Position numbers and translations under genes: made by a program
Notes under the pieces: model-generated
What the model was told of the DNA's origin: nothing
Databases searched by the model: none
What the model saw: only the letters and a program-made list of their open reading frames with translations
In this document: positions 25,988 through 37,555 of the stretch, piece after piece
How positions within the stretch are numbered: position 1 is the first letter of the stretch
Layout of the letters: each line of letters begins with the position of its first letter
Source of the DNA: Candidatus Cloacimonadota bacterium
GTDB lineage: Bacteria; Cloacimonadota; Cloacimonadia; Cloacimonadales; GCA-2742885
Reading direction: 5' to 3'
DNA length: 51,102 nt
NCBI GenBank assembly: GCA_002742885.1
Contig: PDOO01000040.1
Coordinates: forward strand, 1-51,102

Positions 25988-27067
25988 ATGAATAAAATTT
26001 ATATGAAAAAAGCAATGGAGACAGCCGAAAAAGGAAGAGGAAAAACCTCGCCTAATCCTTTTGTCGGAGCAGTTATCGTGAAAAACGGGAATATCGTTGC
26101 CGAAGGATTTACCCAACCTTGGGGGCAAGATCACGCCGAAGTTCAAGCTTTGAAAAAAGCCGGGGAAAATGCTTACGGAGCAGATATTTACGTTACGTTG
26201 GAACCGTGTTCTCATTACGGTAAAACTCCTCCTTGCTGCCGGGCAATTGTTTCAGCCGGCATTAAAAACGTTTTTATCGGGATAAAAGACCCCAACCCCT
26301 TGGTATCAGGAAAAGGAATCGAATATTTGAAAAATGCCGGGGTAAACGTCAAATGCGGAATTTTGGCGGAAAAAATATCCCGGCAACTTGAATTTTTCCT
26401 TACTTTCATCAAAGAAAAAAGACCTTTTGTCATGATGAAAAATGCTGTTTCTCTGGACGGAAACATTGCTTCCGCAAACGGCGAATCAAAATGGATAACA
26501 TCGGAAGAAACAAGAAAAAAAGTTCATATTTTACGTTCGCAATATGATGTTCTCCTTACCGGAATCGGTACTGTATCGGCAGATAATCCCATGCTTAACG
26601 ACCGGGTTTCGGAAAATCCCAATCAACCTGTCAGAGCAGTGTTAGATACAAATCTTCGTCTTCCGCGAGACTCAAAAATAGCCCAAACGGCAAACGAACA
26701 GCCTGTTTGGGTTTTTACGAAATCAACCGATAAAACCGCAATCACGGAATTGGAAAAACTCGGAATCAGAGTTATAGCACAAAAAAACACAAACGAAAAA
26801 ATATCAATTAAGGAAGTTTTATCATATATTTACGAACAAAACCTTTATTCCGTCATGGCAGAAGCCGGTCCGGGTATAAATTCTGCTTTGCTTGATCAAA
26901 ATTTAATCGATAAATTTCATTATTTTATCGGCGGTAAAATAATCGGCGGCTCAAATTCCGTCTTCGGGAAATCAGCAATTTATTCTATGCAACAAAGCGT
27001 TTCCTTTGATATCAGAGAAATAAATAAAATCGGTTCTGATATTGAAATAATCGCTTACAAAAAATAA
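25988..27067 (+). CDS. ribD: Bifunctional riboflavin deaminase/reductase
   Basis: A 359-residue enzyme of flavin synthesis. The N-terminal deaminase domain (about 1-145) has the zinc motif HAEVQAL (His49, Glu51) and EPCSHYGKTPPCC (Cys74, Cys83). The C-terminal reductase domain (about 146-359) has PFVMMKNAVSLDGNIA, LLTGIGTVSADNPMLNDR and EAGPGIN for NADPH and substrate. It deaminates and then reduces the pyrimidine intermediate after GTP cyclohydrolase II. No other rib gene is beside it. The TamB-like gene begins 15 bases downstream. Confidence 0.96.
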   Translation: MNKIYMKKAMETAEKGRGKTSPNPFVGAVIVKNGNIVAEGFTQPWGQDHAEVQALKKAGENAYGADIYVTLEPCSHYGKTPPCCRAIVSAGIKNVFIGIKDPNPLVSGKGIEYLKNAGVNVKCGILAEKISRQLEFFLTFIKEKRPFVMMKNAVSLDGNIASANGESKWITSEETRKKVHILRSQYDVLLTGIGTVSADNPMLNDRVSENPNQPVRAVLDTNLRLPRDSKIAQTANEQPVWVFTKSTDKTAITELEKLGIRVIAQKNTNEKISIKEVLSYIYEQNLYSVMAEAGPGINSALLDQNLIDKFHYFIGGKIIGGSNSVFGKSAIYSMQQSVSFDIREINKIGSDIEIIAYKK

Positions 27068-27082
27068 AAAAATCCGAAATAA

Positions 27083-30000
27083 ATGAGAAATCGTCATTGG
27101 TTAATCTATATCGTTTTATTTTTATTTGCCGTAAACGCAATATATTTTATCAATAAAAAATTCAGAACGATCGAGAAAGTAATAATTTCTTCCATAGAAA
27201 AAAAAATTGAATCATCATTCGGCGTAAAAATAGATATAGAAAAATTTACGCTTAACGATCAAGAAATTACTTTTCAAAATATTTCAGCAGAAAACAACAT
27301 ATTTAAAGCTGATATTGATATGATTTTTATCCGATTCAGCCTGAGAAACATAATATTTTCCGATACCGATCCGATCTTGGAAAGCATAAAAATTTACAAT
27401 CCGGAAATTACCGTAACCGATTTCTCTATGCCGGAAAGCAATGAATCAGAAAAGGTCAGTTTTACGCTTCCGGAAAAACCGTTTTTTTCAAATGCCGGTA
27501 TTGTAAACGGCAAGATTATCATTCAAAAAAAATCATATCATTTTTCTCTTTTTAAATCAATCCCGGACTTTAATCTTAATCTTAATTGGGGTGACAGTCT
27601 CAAAGTTTCTCTTACCGCCGATTCTCTAAATGCAATTAAAGCTTACGGATTCGTAAAAGATAAAAAATACGATTTTGATTTGGACATAAAAGAACTCGGG
27701 TTTGAAAAAATGGAAATAACGGAAGATAATTTTCCGTCTCCTCGCATCTCCCTTAAAGCAAAAATTACGGACAGCGAAATAAACTATACGGGAAAAATAG
27801 GAAATGTTTCAGTACCGGGAAAAATAACCCGAATTGAAGATATTACGACGGATGAATTCAGTTTCAAAGGAAACGATTTACAATTTGATTTTCAAGCAAA
27901 TCTTGTTAAAACAATTTACGGAAACGCTTCTCTCAAAGGAAGCATAACAGATTTAATGACCAAACCTCATCTTTTGGCGTTTGTCGATGCAAAATACGAA
28001 TATAACAAATATGATGTTTATTCGCAAGGTAACCTGGAAGCCGTTTACGATTATTATTTCAATACAGATTATCCGACAACATTTTTGCTCACAGGCGATT
28101 CAGTTAAATACAGAGATATAAAAGGCGAAAATCTGAAAATCAAAGGTTCTCTTGATGACAGAGGAATTTTTTTCAATGAAATAAGTTTTTATTGGCAAAA
28201 TAACAAAGTAAAAGTAAGCGGAGTTTATCCGGATTACAAAAATTTCGATCTCGCTGTCAGAGCAGACTCGGCTTCTTTCAGACCGGGAGAAGTTAATATA
28301 TCAGGAAATTTCCGGGCAAATATGAAGCTGAATAATGACGGCAATATTTTAATAAATAGCGCTTCACCCGATCTTAACGTTTCATTTAAAGATATTCATT
28401 TCCCTGAACTTAATGCTCAATACATTATCTCAAACGACAATTTTTCTCTTAATTTAAAAGATGAAAAATCATCAATATCTGCCAATATTAAAGGAACGCC
28501 GGGTCTTCAAAATATCTCAGGAAAAGTTAATTTTGATCATTTTTCTCTGAAGGAAATGACCGATAATATCTATAATCTTCCCAATCTTACGGGGAAAATA
28601 CATATTGCAAAAAATACTGATCGAACAGAAATCAAATCAAATATCCGTATTTTTGAAGATAAATTCGGTAAACTTGACGGTCTTTTTGCGGGAAAATTTA
28701 TTGCGGATCACAAAGATAAAAAAACATTTTTCTACATGAAATCTCAATCGGCAGTATATAATTACGAAAATTTTTCTGCGGATATCTTAGCATCGGGAAC
28801 CTTTGATTCTCTCAAAACTGAAATTTTTAATATTAACGACAAAATTGATGTAGAGGTTTCATGCAGTAAAAAAGACAAATTCAAATCGCGTATCCGATTA
28901 AAGGGAAAGAATATTCCCGTAAAAAATTACATGAAATATTATTTTGAATACGAAAACTGGAAAAAATATACCGGTAATGCCGATTTTGATATTTTGTATG
29001 ACGGTTACGATAATGATAAATTATCGGGAAAGGTAAAATTAAACAACCTGAGCAACGGCTTCTTGAAAAAAATAAATTGTAACTTTTCCCTTAACGGAAA
29101 ACTTTCTTCAATTAATATTGATTCTCTGAAAATAAAGAATGAAAAAAATGAAATTATAGAAGCCGACATTTTCCTTAATCCTTCCGAAAAACAAATCAAA
29201 GCCGTTGCCGATTTTTCAAATATACATCTGTCAGATTGGTTCAAAAATTTACCCGTAAACGGCAATATAAGCGCTTATGCAGGTATAAATATAGGAAATA
29301 ACAAGCAAACAGCTGATCTTAAAATGACGGCATCTCAACTTTCAATAAACAAATTTATTGCCGATTCGGTTGCCGTTAATCTTTCTCAAAAACAAGATTT
29401 TTTGGAAATTGAACAATTTGAAATCAACAGCAAAGACCTCAGTTTAAATATGGAAGGAAATCTGGGATTAAACTTTTTCAACAATAATTATAAACATCCC
29501 GAAATGCAGACAAAATTAAATATTGAGGGCGATCTTTTGAAATCTCTGGTTCCTTTATCAGATTTTATTTCAGATGCAAAAAGTAAATTTCGCATAAGTT
29601 CTTTTTGGTCAATAAGCGATAATAACCTGAAAATCGATTCCATGGATTTTGCTGTTTCCAATGCTGAAATGATGCTTGGAGACGGACAAAATAAAATAGA
29701 TAACTTTGATTTTCAATTCAATATCTCAAATGATTCTTTAAAAATAAAAAATTTTTCGTTTGAGATGGGAAAAGGTAAAGTTTTTGCGGAAAATGAATTT
29801 AAGGACAAAAGAAATTTTCGGTTGCTTAACGTTAACATGGGAACGCTTAAAATTTCATCAGATAAATCGGGCATACCTATTCATCTGCCGGGTTATATGA
29901 GGAAAAATGACTTTGCGTACTTCGGTATTAAAGGACGAAACGACAATTATTTTAAAATTCTGGGTCCGAATGATCAAATAGATATTGAAGGAAATTTGAT

Positions 30001-31042
30001 AATTACTAACGGAGATATGATTTATCCTCCTTATACGAAAAATATTCTTAATTTTTTCAATTCTTTTAAAGAATCAGCTTCATTTCAAAATGATGATTTA
30101 AATCAATATCCGTTTAAACTTGATTTATTGCTCAAATTTTCGGAAAATAACCGCTACGTTACCTTCCCGCTTTCTCTGAAATTAAACGAAAGAAGCTTTA
30201 TCCATATTATATACGACGATAATTGGTTTGTCCGAGACATGCTGATTCGATCAGAAGAAGGTTCTCTGGAAATGTTCGGAACAGATTTTGAGACGGACTA
30301 TGCCGAGGTAACATTCGGGAAACTAAGAAATTATGCCAGTGTTTACGGAAGTTTTTACAGACAAGCTGGAGACGGAACCCGTATATCTTTGGAGATCATG
30401 CCGCGAGAAGAAAAAAATGCTCTGGGAACCTTGGAATTTAAACTTACCAGCGACGATCCGGAGGACAGAACAACTTCCGAAATTTTGGCTAAATTGAAAT
30501 ATAACCAGAGTATAGAGAATCTCCCCTATTACCAGCAGCAATATCTTTTGACAGATGAAGCTCTGCAAATAGCGGGCTACGAAATTCAGGCAACTTTCCT
30601 TGATCCGATTCTGTATCCGATAGAAACTTGGATAAGAAAAATGTTCTATTTGGATTACCTTTACGTAAAACCCGGGATTGTCGAGAATTTATTCAATGAA
30701 TATGCAGTTACATCAGATAACGACATTATAGGTCCGAGCGAAGAAAAAACAGAGACCGGCAACTTCGGAACGGGAATTTTATTAAACAACCTCAAAGTCA
30801 ATGCAGGACGCTATATATACCCGAAACTATTTCTTGATTACGGTACGCTTTTTCAGGAAATAACAAACATTACTTCCACAAAATTAGCGGTATCGCATAC
30901 AATCAGTTTGCGTTACGATTTACCGAAAAAATATAAATTAAAATTCAAATATATCATTGACGGAGAAAAACGCAATCATGCGACAGAAATTCGTCTGGAA
31001 AAATCTTTCAGATTTAATTTCGGTGATATTTTTTACAAATAA
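27083..31042 (+). CDS. TamB-like inter-membrane protein (AsmA-like family)
   Basis: A 1319-residue protein with one N-terminal membrane segment (about 8-24) and a long beta-rich body that fits the periplasm-spanning taco-shaped lipid conduits of the TamB/AsmA family. The N-terminus (NIFKADIDMIFIRFSLRNII, LESIKIYNPEITV) is AsmA-like. The C-terminal 300 residues are a DUF490/TamB_C domain (GDMIYPP, YVTFPLSLKLNER, GTLEFKLTSDDPEDRTTSEI) and end with alternating beta strands. TamB proteins aid lipid transport and outer-membrane protein insertion. Partner TamA is not in the window. Confidence 0.85.
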   Translation: MRNRHWLIYIVLFLFAVNAIYFINKKFRTIEKVIISSIEKKIESSFGVKIDIEKFTLNDQEITFQNISAENNIFKADIDMIFIRFSLRNIIFSDTDPILESIKIYNPEITVTDFSMPESNESEKVSFTLPEKPFFSNAGIVNGKIIIQKKSYHFSLFKSIPDFNLNLNWGDSLKVSLTADSLNAIKAYGFVKDKKYDFDLDIKELGFEKMEITEDNFPSPRISLKAKITDSEINYTGKIGNVSVPGKITRIEDITTDEFSFKGNDLQFDFQANLVKTIYGNASLKGSITDLMTKPHLLAFVDAKYEYNKYDVYSQGNLEAVYDYYFNTDYPTTFLLTGDSVKYRDIKGENLKIKGSLDDRGIFFNEISFYWQNNKVKVSGVYPDYKNFDLAVRADSASFRPGEVNISGNFRANMKLNNDGNILINSASPDLNVSFKDIHFPELNAQYIISNDNFSLNLKDEKSSISANIKGTPGLQNISGKVNFDHFSLKEMTDNIYNLPNLTGKIHIAKNTDRTEIKSNIRIFEDKFGKLDGLFAGKFIADHKDKKTFFYMKSQSAVYNYENFSADILASGTFDSLKTEIFNINDKIDVEVSCSKKDKFKSRIRLKGKNIPVKNYMKYYFEYENWKKYTGNADFDILYDGYDNDKLSGKVKLNNLSNGFLKKINCNFSLNGKLSSINIDSLKIKNEKNEIIEADIFLNPSEKQIKAVADFSNIHLSDWFKNLPVNGNISAYAGINIGNNKQTADLKMTASQLSINKFIADSVAVNLSQKQDFLEIEQFEINSKDLSLNMEGNLGLNFFNNNYKHPEMQTKLNIEGDLLKSLVPLSDFISDAKSKFRISSFWSISDNNLKIDSMDFAVSNAEMMLGDGQNKIDNFDFQFNISNDSLKIKNFSFEMGKGKVFAENEFKDKRNFRLLNVNMGTLKISSDKSGIPIHLPGYMRKNDFAYFGIKGRNDNYFKILGPNDQIDIEGNLIITNGDMIYPPYTKNILNFFNSFKESASFQNDDLNQYPFKLDLLLKFSENNRYVTFPLSLKLNERSFIHIIYDDNWFVRDMLIRSEEGSLEMFGTDFETDYAEVTFGKLRNYASVYGSFYRQAGDGTRISLEIMPREEKNALGTLEFKLTSDDPEDRTTSEILAKLKYNQSIENLPYYQQQYLLTDEALQIAGYEIQATFLDPILYPIETWIRKMFYLDYLYVKPGIVENLFNEYAVTSDNDIIGPSEEKTETGNFGTGILLNNLKVNAGRYIYPKLFLDYGTLFQEITNITSTKLAVSHTISLRYDLPKKYKLKFKYIIDGEKRNHATEIRLEKSFRFNFGDIFYK

Positions 31043-31044
31043 TA

Positions 31045-31935
31045 CTATTTTTCCATGGGATGACGAAGACGATGTTCTTCTATCAAATAGCTTAATTCAA
31101 CATTTGTGTAAATCTGAGTGGTGTTTATGCTGCTGTGTCCCAAAAGAGCCTGCACGATAAGTAAGTTTGCGCCTCCTTCCAAAAGATGAGTGGCAAAAGT
31201 ATGTCTCAATATGTGAGGATAAATATCTTTTTTGATGCCTGCTTCCAAAGATATTTTTTTCAAGACTTTCCAAATTCCCATTCTGGAAAGAGGATTTCCG
31301 AAACGATTAAGAAAAACAATATCCGTGTTTTTATTTTTTTTCAAACTGAGACGAGGCATAACAAGATACTTATTTAACCAAGCTCCGGCAACGCTTCCGG
31401 TCGGCACAATTCTTTGCTTTCTTCCCTTTCCCGTGATTCTCAAAAGATTATGATTAGCGTCAATATCGTGAATGCTCAAGTTTATTACTTCCGAAATTCG
31501 GAGTCCCCCAGCATACATCAATTCAAACATGGCTCGATTGCGATATTGTAAAGGAGATTCCGGTTGAATTGATTCCAATAACTTCGCAACCTCATCTTTA
31601 GATAAAACTCCGGGCAGTGATTTCATGATTTTTACGGCAGGAACAAAGGCAAAATCAACGTCATGCTCAATTTCTTCAGATGTCAAAAAAAAGAAAAAAT
31701 TTTTTAAAGAACTCCGCTTCCGAGCAATACTCTTTCCGCTTAATTCCATTTCTCGCAATTCATTTAGAAAATTTATAATGTCTTCCGAACAAAATTTCGC
31801 AATATCTTTTTCGAAATCTCCGAAAAATTGTTTCAAATCACTTATATAACTGTCTATGGAATTTTGAGTTAATCCTTTTTCTACTTTTAAAAAAAACTTG
31901 TAATTATTAAGATATGCCTTTATTTTTTTGTTCAT
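31045..31935 (-). CDS. Tyrosine recombinase XerC/XerD-like
   Basis: A 296-residue recombinase. The N-terminal SAM-like core-binding domain (about 1-90) precedes the catalytic domain with Arg146 (AGGLRISEV), Lys170 (ITGKGRKQR), the HILRH box (His241, Arg244), His267 (LLGHSS) and the nucleophile Tyr276 (TQIYTNV). The size and order fit the Xer proteins that resolve chromosome dimers at dif. No attachment-site pair, integrase cargo or dif-like site is evident nearby, so it is probably the housekeeping copy. Its stop lies 2 bases from that of the TamB-like gene, with no terminator between. Confidence 0.92.
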   Translation of the reverse strand: MNKKIKAYLNNYKFFLKVEKGLTQNSIDSYISDLKQFFGDFEKDIAKFCSEDIINFLNELREMELSGKSIARKRSSLKNFFFFLTSEEIEHDVDFAFVPAVKIMKSLPGVLSKDEVAKLLESIQPESPLQYRNRAMFELMYAGGLRISEVINLSIHDIDANHNLLRITGKGRKQRIVPTGSVAGAWLNKYLVMPRLSLKKNKNTDIVFLNRFGNPLSRMGIWKVLKKISLEAGIKKDIYPHILRHTFATHLLEGGANLLIVQALLGHSSINTTQIYTNVELSYLIEEHRLRHPMEK

Positions 31936-31986
31936 CGGAAGGTTCCGTCTAATTCAGACTTTCTGCAAAATTTCATAAAATTATTT

Positions 31987-32014
31987 TTAAAAAAAAGGCG
32001 GATTAAACCGCCTT
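31987..32014 (-). terminator. Terminator after guaB
   Basis: Minus-strand stem AAGGCGG/CCGCCTT (32008-32014 with 31995-32001) with a six-base loop, followed by a T-rich run. It lies just after the guaB stop. Confidence 0.85.
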
Positions 32015-32026
32015 AATAAAATACTT

Positions 32027-33804
<1,778 letters not shown>

Positions 33805-34326
33805 TTAGGACAATAAGTCGTCCAAAATTCTGCTTGCAATTTTATTGAGGACTTCCGGTTTATCATAAAATCCGCTTTCTATTTTGGCTTTTATTTCTTC
33901 AATTTTGGGAGAAATGTCATCTTCCGGCATTTTATCCAGTTCTTTAATTTGATGAACGTATTTAAGGATTTCTTTATTTTGCCGAATATTTTCGTTTATT
34001 AATTTATCAGATATAATATTTTCCGAGATAACTCTGATTTTTTCTTCTGTAATTTCATCATCGTTATTGAATCTCTGCAATTCTATTTTTCTTTTTTCCG
34101 ATATTTCATCTAAAGATTCAAGTTTTTTCAGAGCAAAACGCAGAATTGATTCTGTTTCCTGCAATTTCTTCGCTTTTGAGGAAAAAATAACCCGGTCTTT
34201 TTCTTTGGCTCCGTAAGCTTTTTCGGCTTTTGCATTTGAGCTCGCTTTCTTTTTATCTGTTTTTTGAACCTGCTCCCTGTTTATTTGTCGTAAAGCAAGG
34301 TCATTATTAATATTGTTGACTGACAT
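33805..34326 (-). CDS. FlgM-like protein (possible anti-sigma-28 factor)
   Basis: A 173-residue protein starting at the ATG 34324-34326, chosen because GAGGAGG lies 8 bases upstream; a longer frame from 34365 lacks such a site. It has a low-complexity lysine-rich N-terminus, DRVIFSSKAKKLQE near 47-60, and a C-terminal helix pair IEEIKAKIESGFYDKPEVLN followed by KIASRILDDLL. This is the pattern of the FlgM C-terminal helices that clamp sigma-28 (FliA), but it is longer than the typical 90-100 residues. It is the third gene of the flagellar operon. The family call is moderately secure. Confidence 0.6.
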   Translation of the reverse strand: MSVNNINNDLALRQINREQVQKTDKKKASSNAKAEKAYGAKEKDRVIFSSKAKKLQETESILRFALKKLESLDEISEKRKIELQRFNNDDEITEEKIRVISENIISDKLINENIRQNKEILKYVHQIKELDKMPEDDISPKIEEIKAKIESGFYDKPEVLNKIASRILDDLLS

Positions 34327-34379
34327 AGATGCCTCCTCTCCGAGAGGAAAAAAATATTTACGCAAAAGGTCAATAAAAA

Positions 34380-34814
34380 TCAGACAAATCTGCGTATTGA
34401 GTGTTGAGTTTGTTCTCTTTTATTTATTTTTTGAGCTTCTTCGTATTTAGGATTTGTTATAATCTCTTCAAAAGCCGTTTTCAAAGATTCCAATATATCT
34501 ATGACTTTCTTAATCATTTCAGGATCATTTTTGATATTTGCCTGACTCAGGTATTTAGTCAAAAATATATAGATGCTTCGTAAATTTTTGGAAATTTCTT
34601 TTCCTTTCTCCATATCCAAAGAATAATTTAATTCATCTATAATATCCTGAGTTTTATTTATGAATCTGCCTTTATCGTAAAAATTATTGTTTTCGGAAGC
34701 TTTTATCGCTTTTTTTAAAAAAGTTATGGCTCCCGAATACAACATAACAACAATTTTACCCCTGTTTGTTGTTTGAACATTTACTTTTTTATAGGTTTGA
34801 AACCTGTTATTCAT
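34380..34814 (-). CDS. fliS: Flagellar secretion chaperone FliS
   Basis: A 144-residue helical protein. The N-terminal FQTYKKVNVQTTNRGKIVVM and LYSGAITFLKKAI are the FliS signature. It binds the C-terminus of flagellin and keeps it unfolded for export. Its C-terminal tail (EAQKINKREQTQHSIRRFV) is extended and charged. It lies between fliD and the FlgM-like gene, 16 bases after fliD. Confidence 0.93.
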   Translation of the reverse strand: MNNRFQTYKKVNVQTTNRGKIVVMLYSGAITFLKKAIKASENNNFYDKGRFINKTQDIIDELNYSLDMEKGKEISKNLRSIYIFLTKYLSQANIKNDPEMIKKVIDILESLKTAFEEIITNPKYEEAQKINKREQTQHSIRRFV

Positions 34815-34830
34815 TTATAAACTCCCAAAT

Positions 34831-37224
34831 TTAAACCTGTTTAGGCATTGAAGCCTGCATTCTTTCCATTCTGCTGTTTGTTTCCTGCATTTTTACTTCA
34901 AGCCGGGCAAACTGTTCTTTAAGTCTTTTTTCAACCTGTTTAACCCGTGTTAACTCATTTTCTATTTTTTTATCGATATTCGATATAATATCTTCGTAGT
35001 TTTTCAGAAGAACTTTAATAGTTCCTTCATTTTCATCAATTAATTTGTCAACTGTTTCATCATATTCATGAGCTTTACCCTGTTTTATGCTGACTCGTCC
35101 GTTATAAGTTTGCGCTGTTCCGCCTACAACCTGCAAAGCCATACCGACAGCATCTCCGCTTATTGCGGTCAAGAACTTAGGATTACTGCTGTCTATAGAC
35201 AAATCCCATCCGTCCGCAGAAGTTTCGCCATCTTTCCAATAGCGTCCCCCGACAGCTTCTCCCGATGCGTTTACCGTTATAGAATAATTATAAACGCCGG
35301 CTTTAGTCAACCCTGTTGATCCGGAAAAAGATATTTCGCTGTTGGTGGTCGAACCGGCTTTATCCGCAGTAAAAAAGTTTACGGTTTCATCGGGATTTTC
35401 GATCAATTTTTCTTTAAAGACTTTTTCGTCAAATTCAAGGATTCCCTTGTCTCCGGTTTTAAAACCCAATTGCATCATCAAAAGGAGATCCTCATTTGAA
35501 TTGAATCCGACGGGACGACGACCGATAAAAGACATTAATTCGCCTTCTACCATTGTAACTCCGTAGTTTCCGACCAAAATTCCGGATGCTCCCGTTACAG
35601 CTTCGTCATTGTCATTCAACACAACTTTCGTAATTTCATTTACGTATTCTATGGTATCGTTGTAGGCATCGACGAATTCTTTCATTTTAGCAGTCATGGC
35701 ATCTGTGTCGTTTGTAATGGTTATATCTGCCGATCCGACGGATTTCAATGTTAAAGAAGCTCCCTCTATAATATCCGTTATCAGATTTGAGTTGCTTTGC
35801 AGATATTGATCCCCGGCAGGATAACCGTCCACTTTTATTAAAGCATTTTTGGCGCTTTGCGTCTCTTGGAAAACTCCGTTTTTAAATACTCCGTTGCTGA
35901 ATGAGGAAAAATCTATGTCATTTATTTTAAAAGCTGATCCGCTGTTTTTTCCGGTAATTGCCAGATGATAAGAATTTGCCGAACCTGAACCGTCGTTTAT
36001 TACGGAAGCTATAACTCCCGGATTATCAGGATCCTGATTTATAAGTTTTGCCAAACCGTTTAAAGAAGTGTTTTCGGGAACGCTTATCGGAGGAACAGCG
36101 ACTCCGGCATAAGAATAAGAAAAAGTTGCATCAGAAGTCGTAACAGCCGTTTTGTCTGCATCTCCTATTCCGGAATGAACTTCCCGTTCCGTTTGAGCCA
36201 ATCCGCTGTCCTGAGCCAATTGAATATTGGGATTGAACAAATCAACGGCAAAAGAATCTCCCGCTTTCAAATCCTGATCCAATGCTCCGGTATTAAAAGT
36301 AAGCTCCGTTCCTTGACGAATTTGTACGGTAATATCCGTATTGGCAGTTGCGTTTTGAGGGACCGTAACAGTATTGCTGACGTTTTCAACCGGGTCATAA
36401 TATTTCAGTTCTATCGCATCATTTCCGAGAGTTCCGTTTTTCATAACCGTAAAAGTGATGCGCTTATTCATAAAACCGGTATAATTACCTCCTGCGGTAA
36501 CATGAGCGCCAATATCTGCGGTTCCATTGCTCTTTATTACTTCAACCGATGATTGGATTGAGTTTTGGTTGAGATTTAAACCGGAGTCATCTGTATTTAT
36601 GACTATGGAAGCATTTGATCCTTCGGCTCCTCCGTGCAGTTTCAATCGGAATGAATCCAATGATGAATTATCCGACGATACTTCCGCATGAAGATGACTC
36701 ATACTTGACGGATTGGCAATGTTATGAGACGTAACGGCGTTTTCTATTTCGGCAGCAACATTATTCAAGGTTAAATCGTTTGTTGTTGCGTCCAACACCA
36801 CATTAATGGTATTTCCTTCTCCGTCATCAAGATTAATTGTTCGGATATTGCCCGCTTGTACAACAACCGTATCAGCAGTAAGGAATCCTTTGCTTGCCAA
36901 AATATGATTTGATTTTTCGGCAACCTCCAATTTATAGGAACCCGGAACCGCTGTACTGTCAACGGCTACGGAAGCAACATCCGTATTGGAAGATGACGAT
37001 GTTCTTTCATAAAACTTTGTTGCCGTATCAATTTTCTCCATTGCTTGACCGACACTCATCATTTTTGTACTCAATTCGTCTAATGCGCTGCTTTTATCTA
37101 CCCATTCCTGTTTCCAGGATTCCAATCTTTTGGCTTGAAATTTTTCAGCTTCCACAAGCTGTTTTACCATAGAATCAAAATCTATACCGCTGGCCAAACC
37201 GCTAAAACTTATTTCACCGGACAT
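34831..37224 (-). CDS. fliD: Flagellar filament cap protein FliD
   Basis: A 797-residue cap protein, much longer than the usual 450-600. The N-terminal domain (ISFSGLASGIDFDSMVKQLV) and the C-terminal coiled-coil (LKNYEDIISNIDKKIENELT, then RVKQVEKRLKEQFARLEVKM) are typical and mediate pentamer assembly on the filament tip. The middle (about 110-480) is expanded with beta-rich, Ig-like segments that would be surface-exposed. GAGGA lies 6 bases before the ATG. A sigma-54-type promoter lies 75 bases upstream. It is first in the fliD-fliS-flgM-like operon; flagellin is elsewhere. Confidence 0.95.
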   Translation of the reverse strand: MSGEISFSGLASGIDFDSMVKQLVEAEKFQAKRLESWKQEWVDKSSALDELSTKMMSVGQAMEKIDTATKFYERTSSSSNTDVASVAVDSTAVPGSYKLEVAEKSNHILASKGFLTADTVVVQAGNIRTINLDDGEGNTINVVLDATTNDLTLNNVAAEIENAVTSHNIANPSSMSHLHAEVSSDNSSLDSFRLKLHGGAEGSNASIVINTDDSGLNLNQNSIQSSVEVIKSNGTADIGAHVTAGGNYTGFMNKRITFTVMKNGTLGNDAIELKYYDPVENVSNTVTVPQNATANTDITVQIRQGTELTFNTGALDQDLKAGDSFAVDLFNPNIQLAQDSGLAQTEREVHSGIGDADKTAVTTSDATFSYSYAGVAVPPISVPENTSLNGLAKLINQDPDNPGVIASVINDGSGSANSYHLAITGKNSGSAFKINDIDFSSFSNGVFKNGVFQETQSAKNALIKVDGYPAGDQYLQSNSNLITDIIEGASLTLKSVGSADITITNDTDAMTAKMKEFVDAYNDTIEYVNEITKVVLNDNDEAVTGASGILVGNYGVTMVEGELMSFIGRRPVGFNSNEDLLLMMQLGFKTGDKGILEFDEKVFKEKLIENPDETVNFFTADKAGSTTNSEISFSGSTGLTKAGVYNYSITVNASGEAVGGRYWKDGETSADGWDLSIDSSNPKFLTAISGDAVGMALQVVGGTAQTYNGRVSIKQGKAHEYDETVDKLIDENEGTIKVLLKNYEDIISNIDKKIENELTRVKQVEKRLKEQFARLEVKMQETNSRMERMQASMPKQV

Positions 37225-37298
37225 ATTTTCCTCATTTTTAATAACTTTTACTGTGATAAGAAAAAATTACGCGTTTATTTGAAATTTTTTATCAATGA

Positions 37299-37314
37299 TG
37301 CAATGTATATGCCA
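37299..37314 (-). promoter_or_regulatory. Sigma-54 (RpoN) promoter of the fliD operon
   Basis: On the minus strand the sequence TGGCATATACATTGCA fits the -24/-12 consensus TGGCAC-N5-TTGCA: GG and GC are invariant and ten bases apart. Expected transcription start is about 37288, leaving a 64-base leader before the fliD ATG. Flagellar operons in several phyla use RpoN, which supports the call; the activator is outside the window. Confidence 0.75.
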
Positions 37315-37517
37315 AACGGTTATTACTGTATCGAGAAAATAACTCCGTTTTTTAAACTTTTATTTAATCTCCCGATAAGATTAATGAAATTTGCGGAAAT
37401 TTTTCAATTGCAGAATTTTTAAATGAATGCTTTATCTTCCTGATATATTGCTTGCAAAAGTTGTTTTATTTTATCCGATGCAGACAACAGAATATTTTTA
37501 CAAAAAATAATTTTAAA

Positions 37518-37544
37518 ATAAAAAAAGCCCCTTTAACGGGGCTT
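37518..37544 (-). terminator. Terminator after pckA
   Basis: Stem AAGCCCC/GGGGCTT (37538-37544 with 37525-37531), six-base loop, then TTTTTTTATTTT on the minus strand. Confidence 0.88.
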
Positions 37545-37555
37545 GACAAATGAGT

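Larger units (their letters stand above)
37225..37555. other. Intergenic region upstream of fliD and downstream of pckA
   Basis: 331 bases. It contains the sigma-54 site (37299-37314) and the pckA terminator (37525-37544). No other feature is seen. Confidence 0.6.

Noticed and set aside
31045-31935. Integrase of a mobile element
   Set aside because: Size and motifs fit housekeeping Xer, with no attachment repeats, cargo genes or tRNA target nearby.
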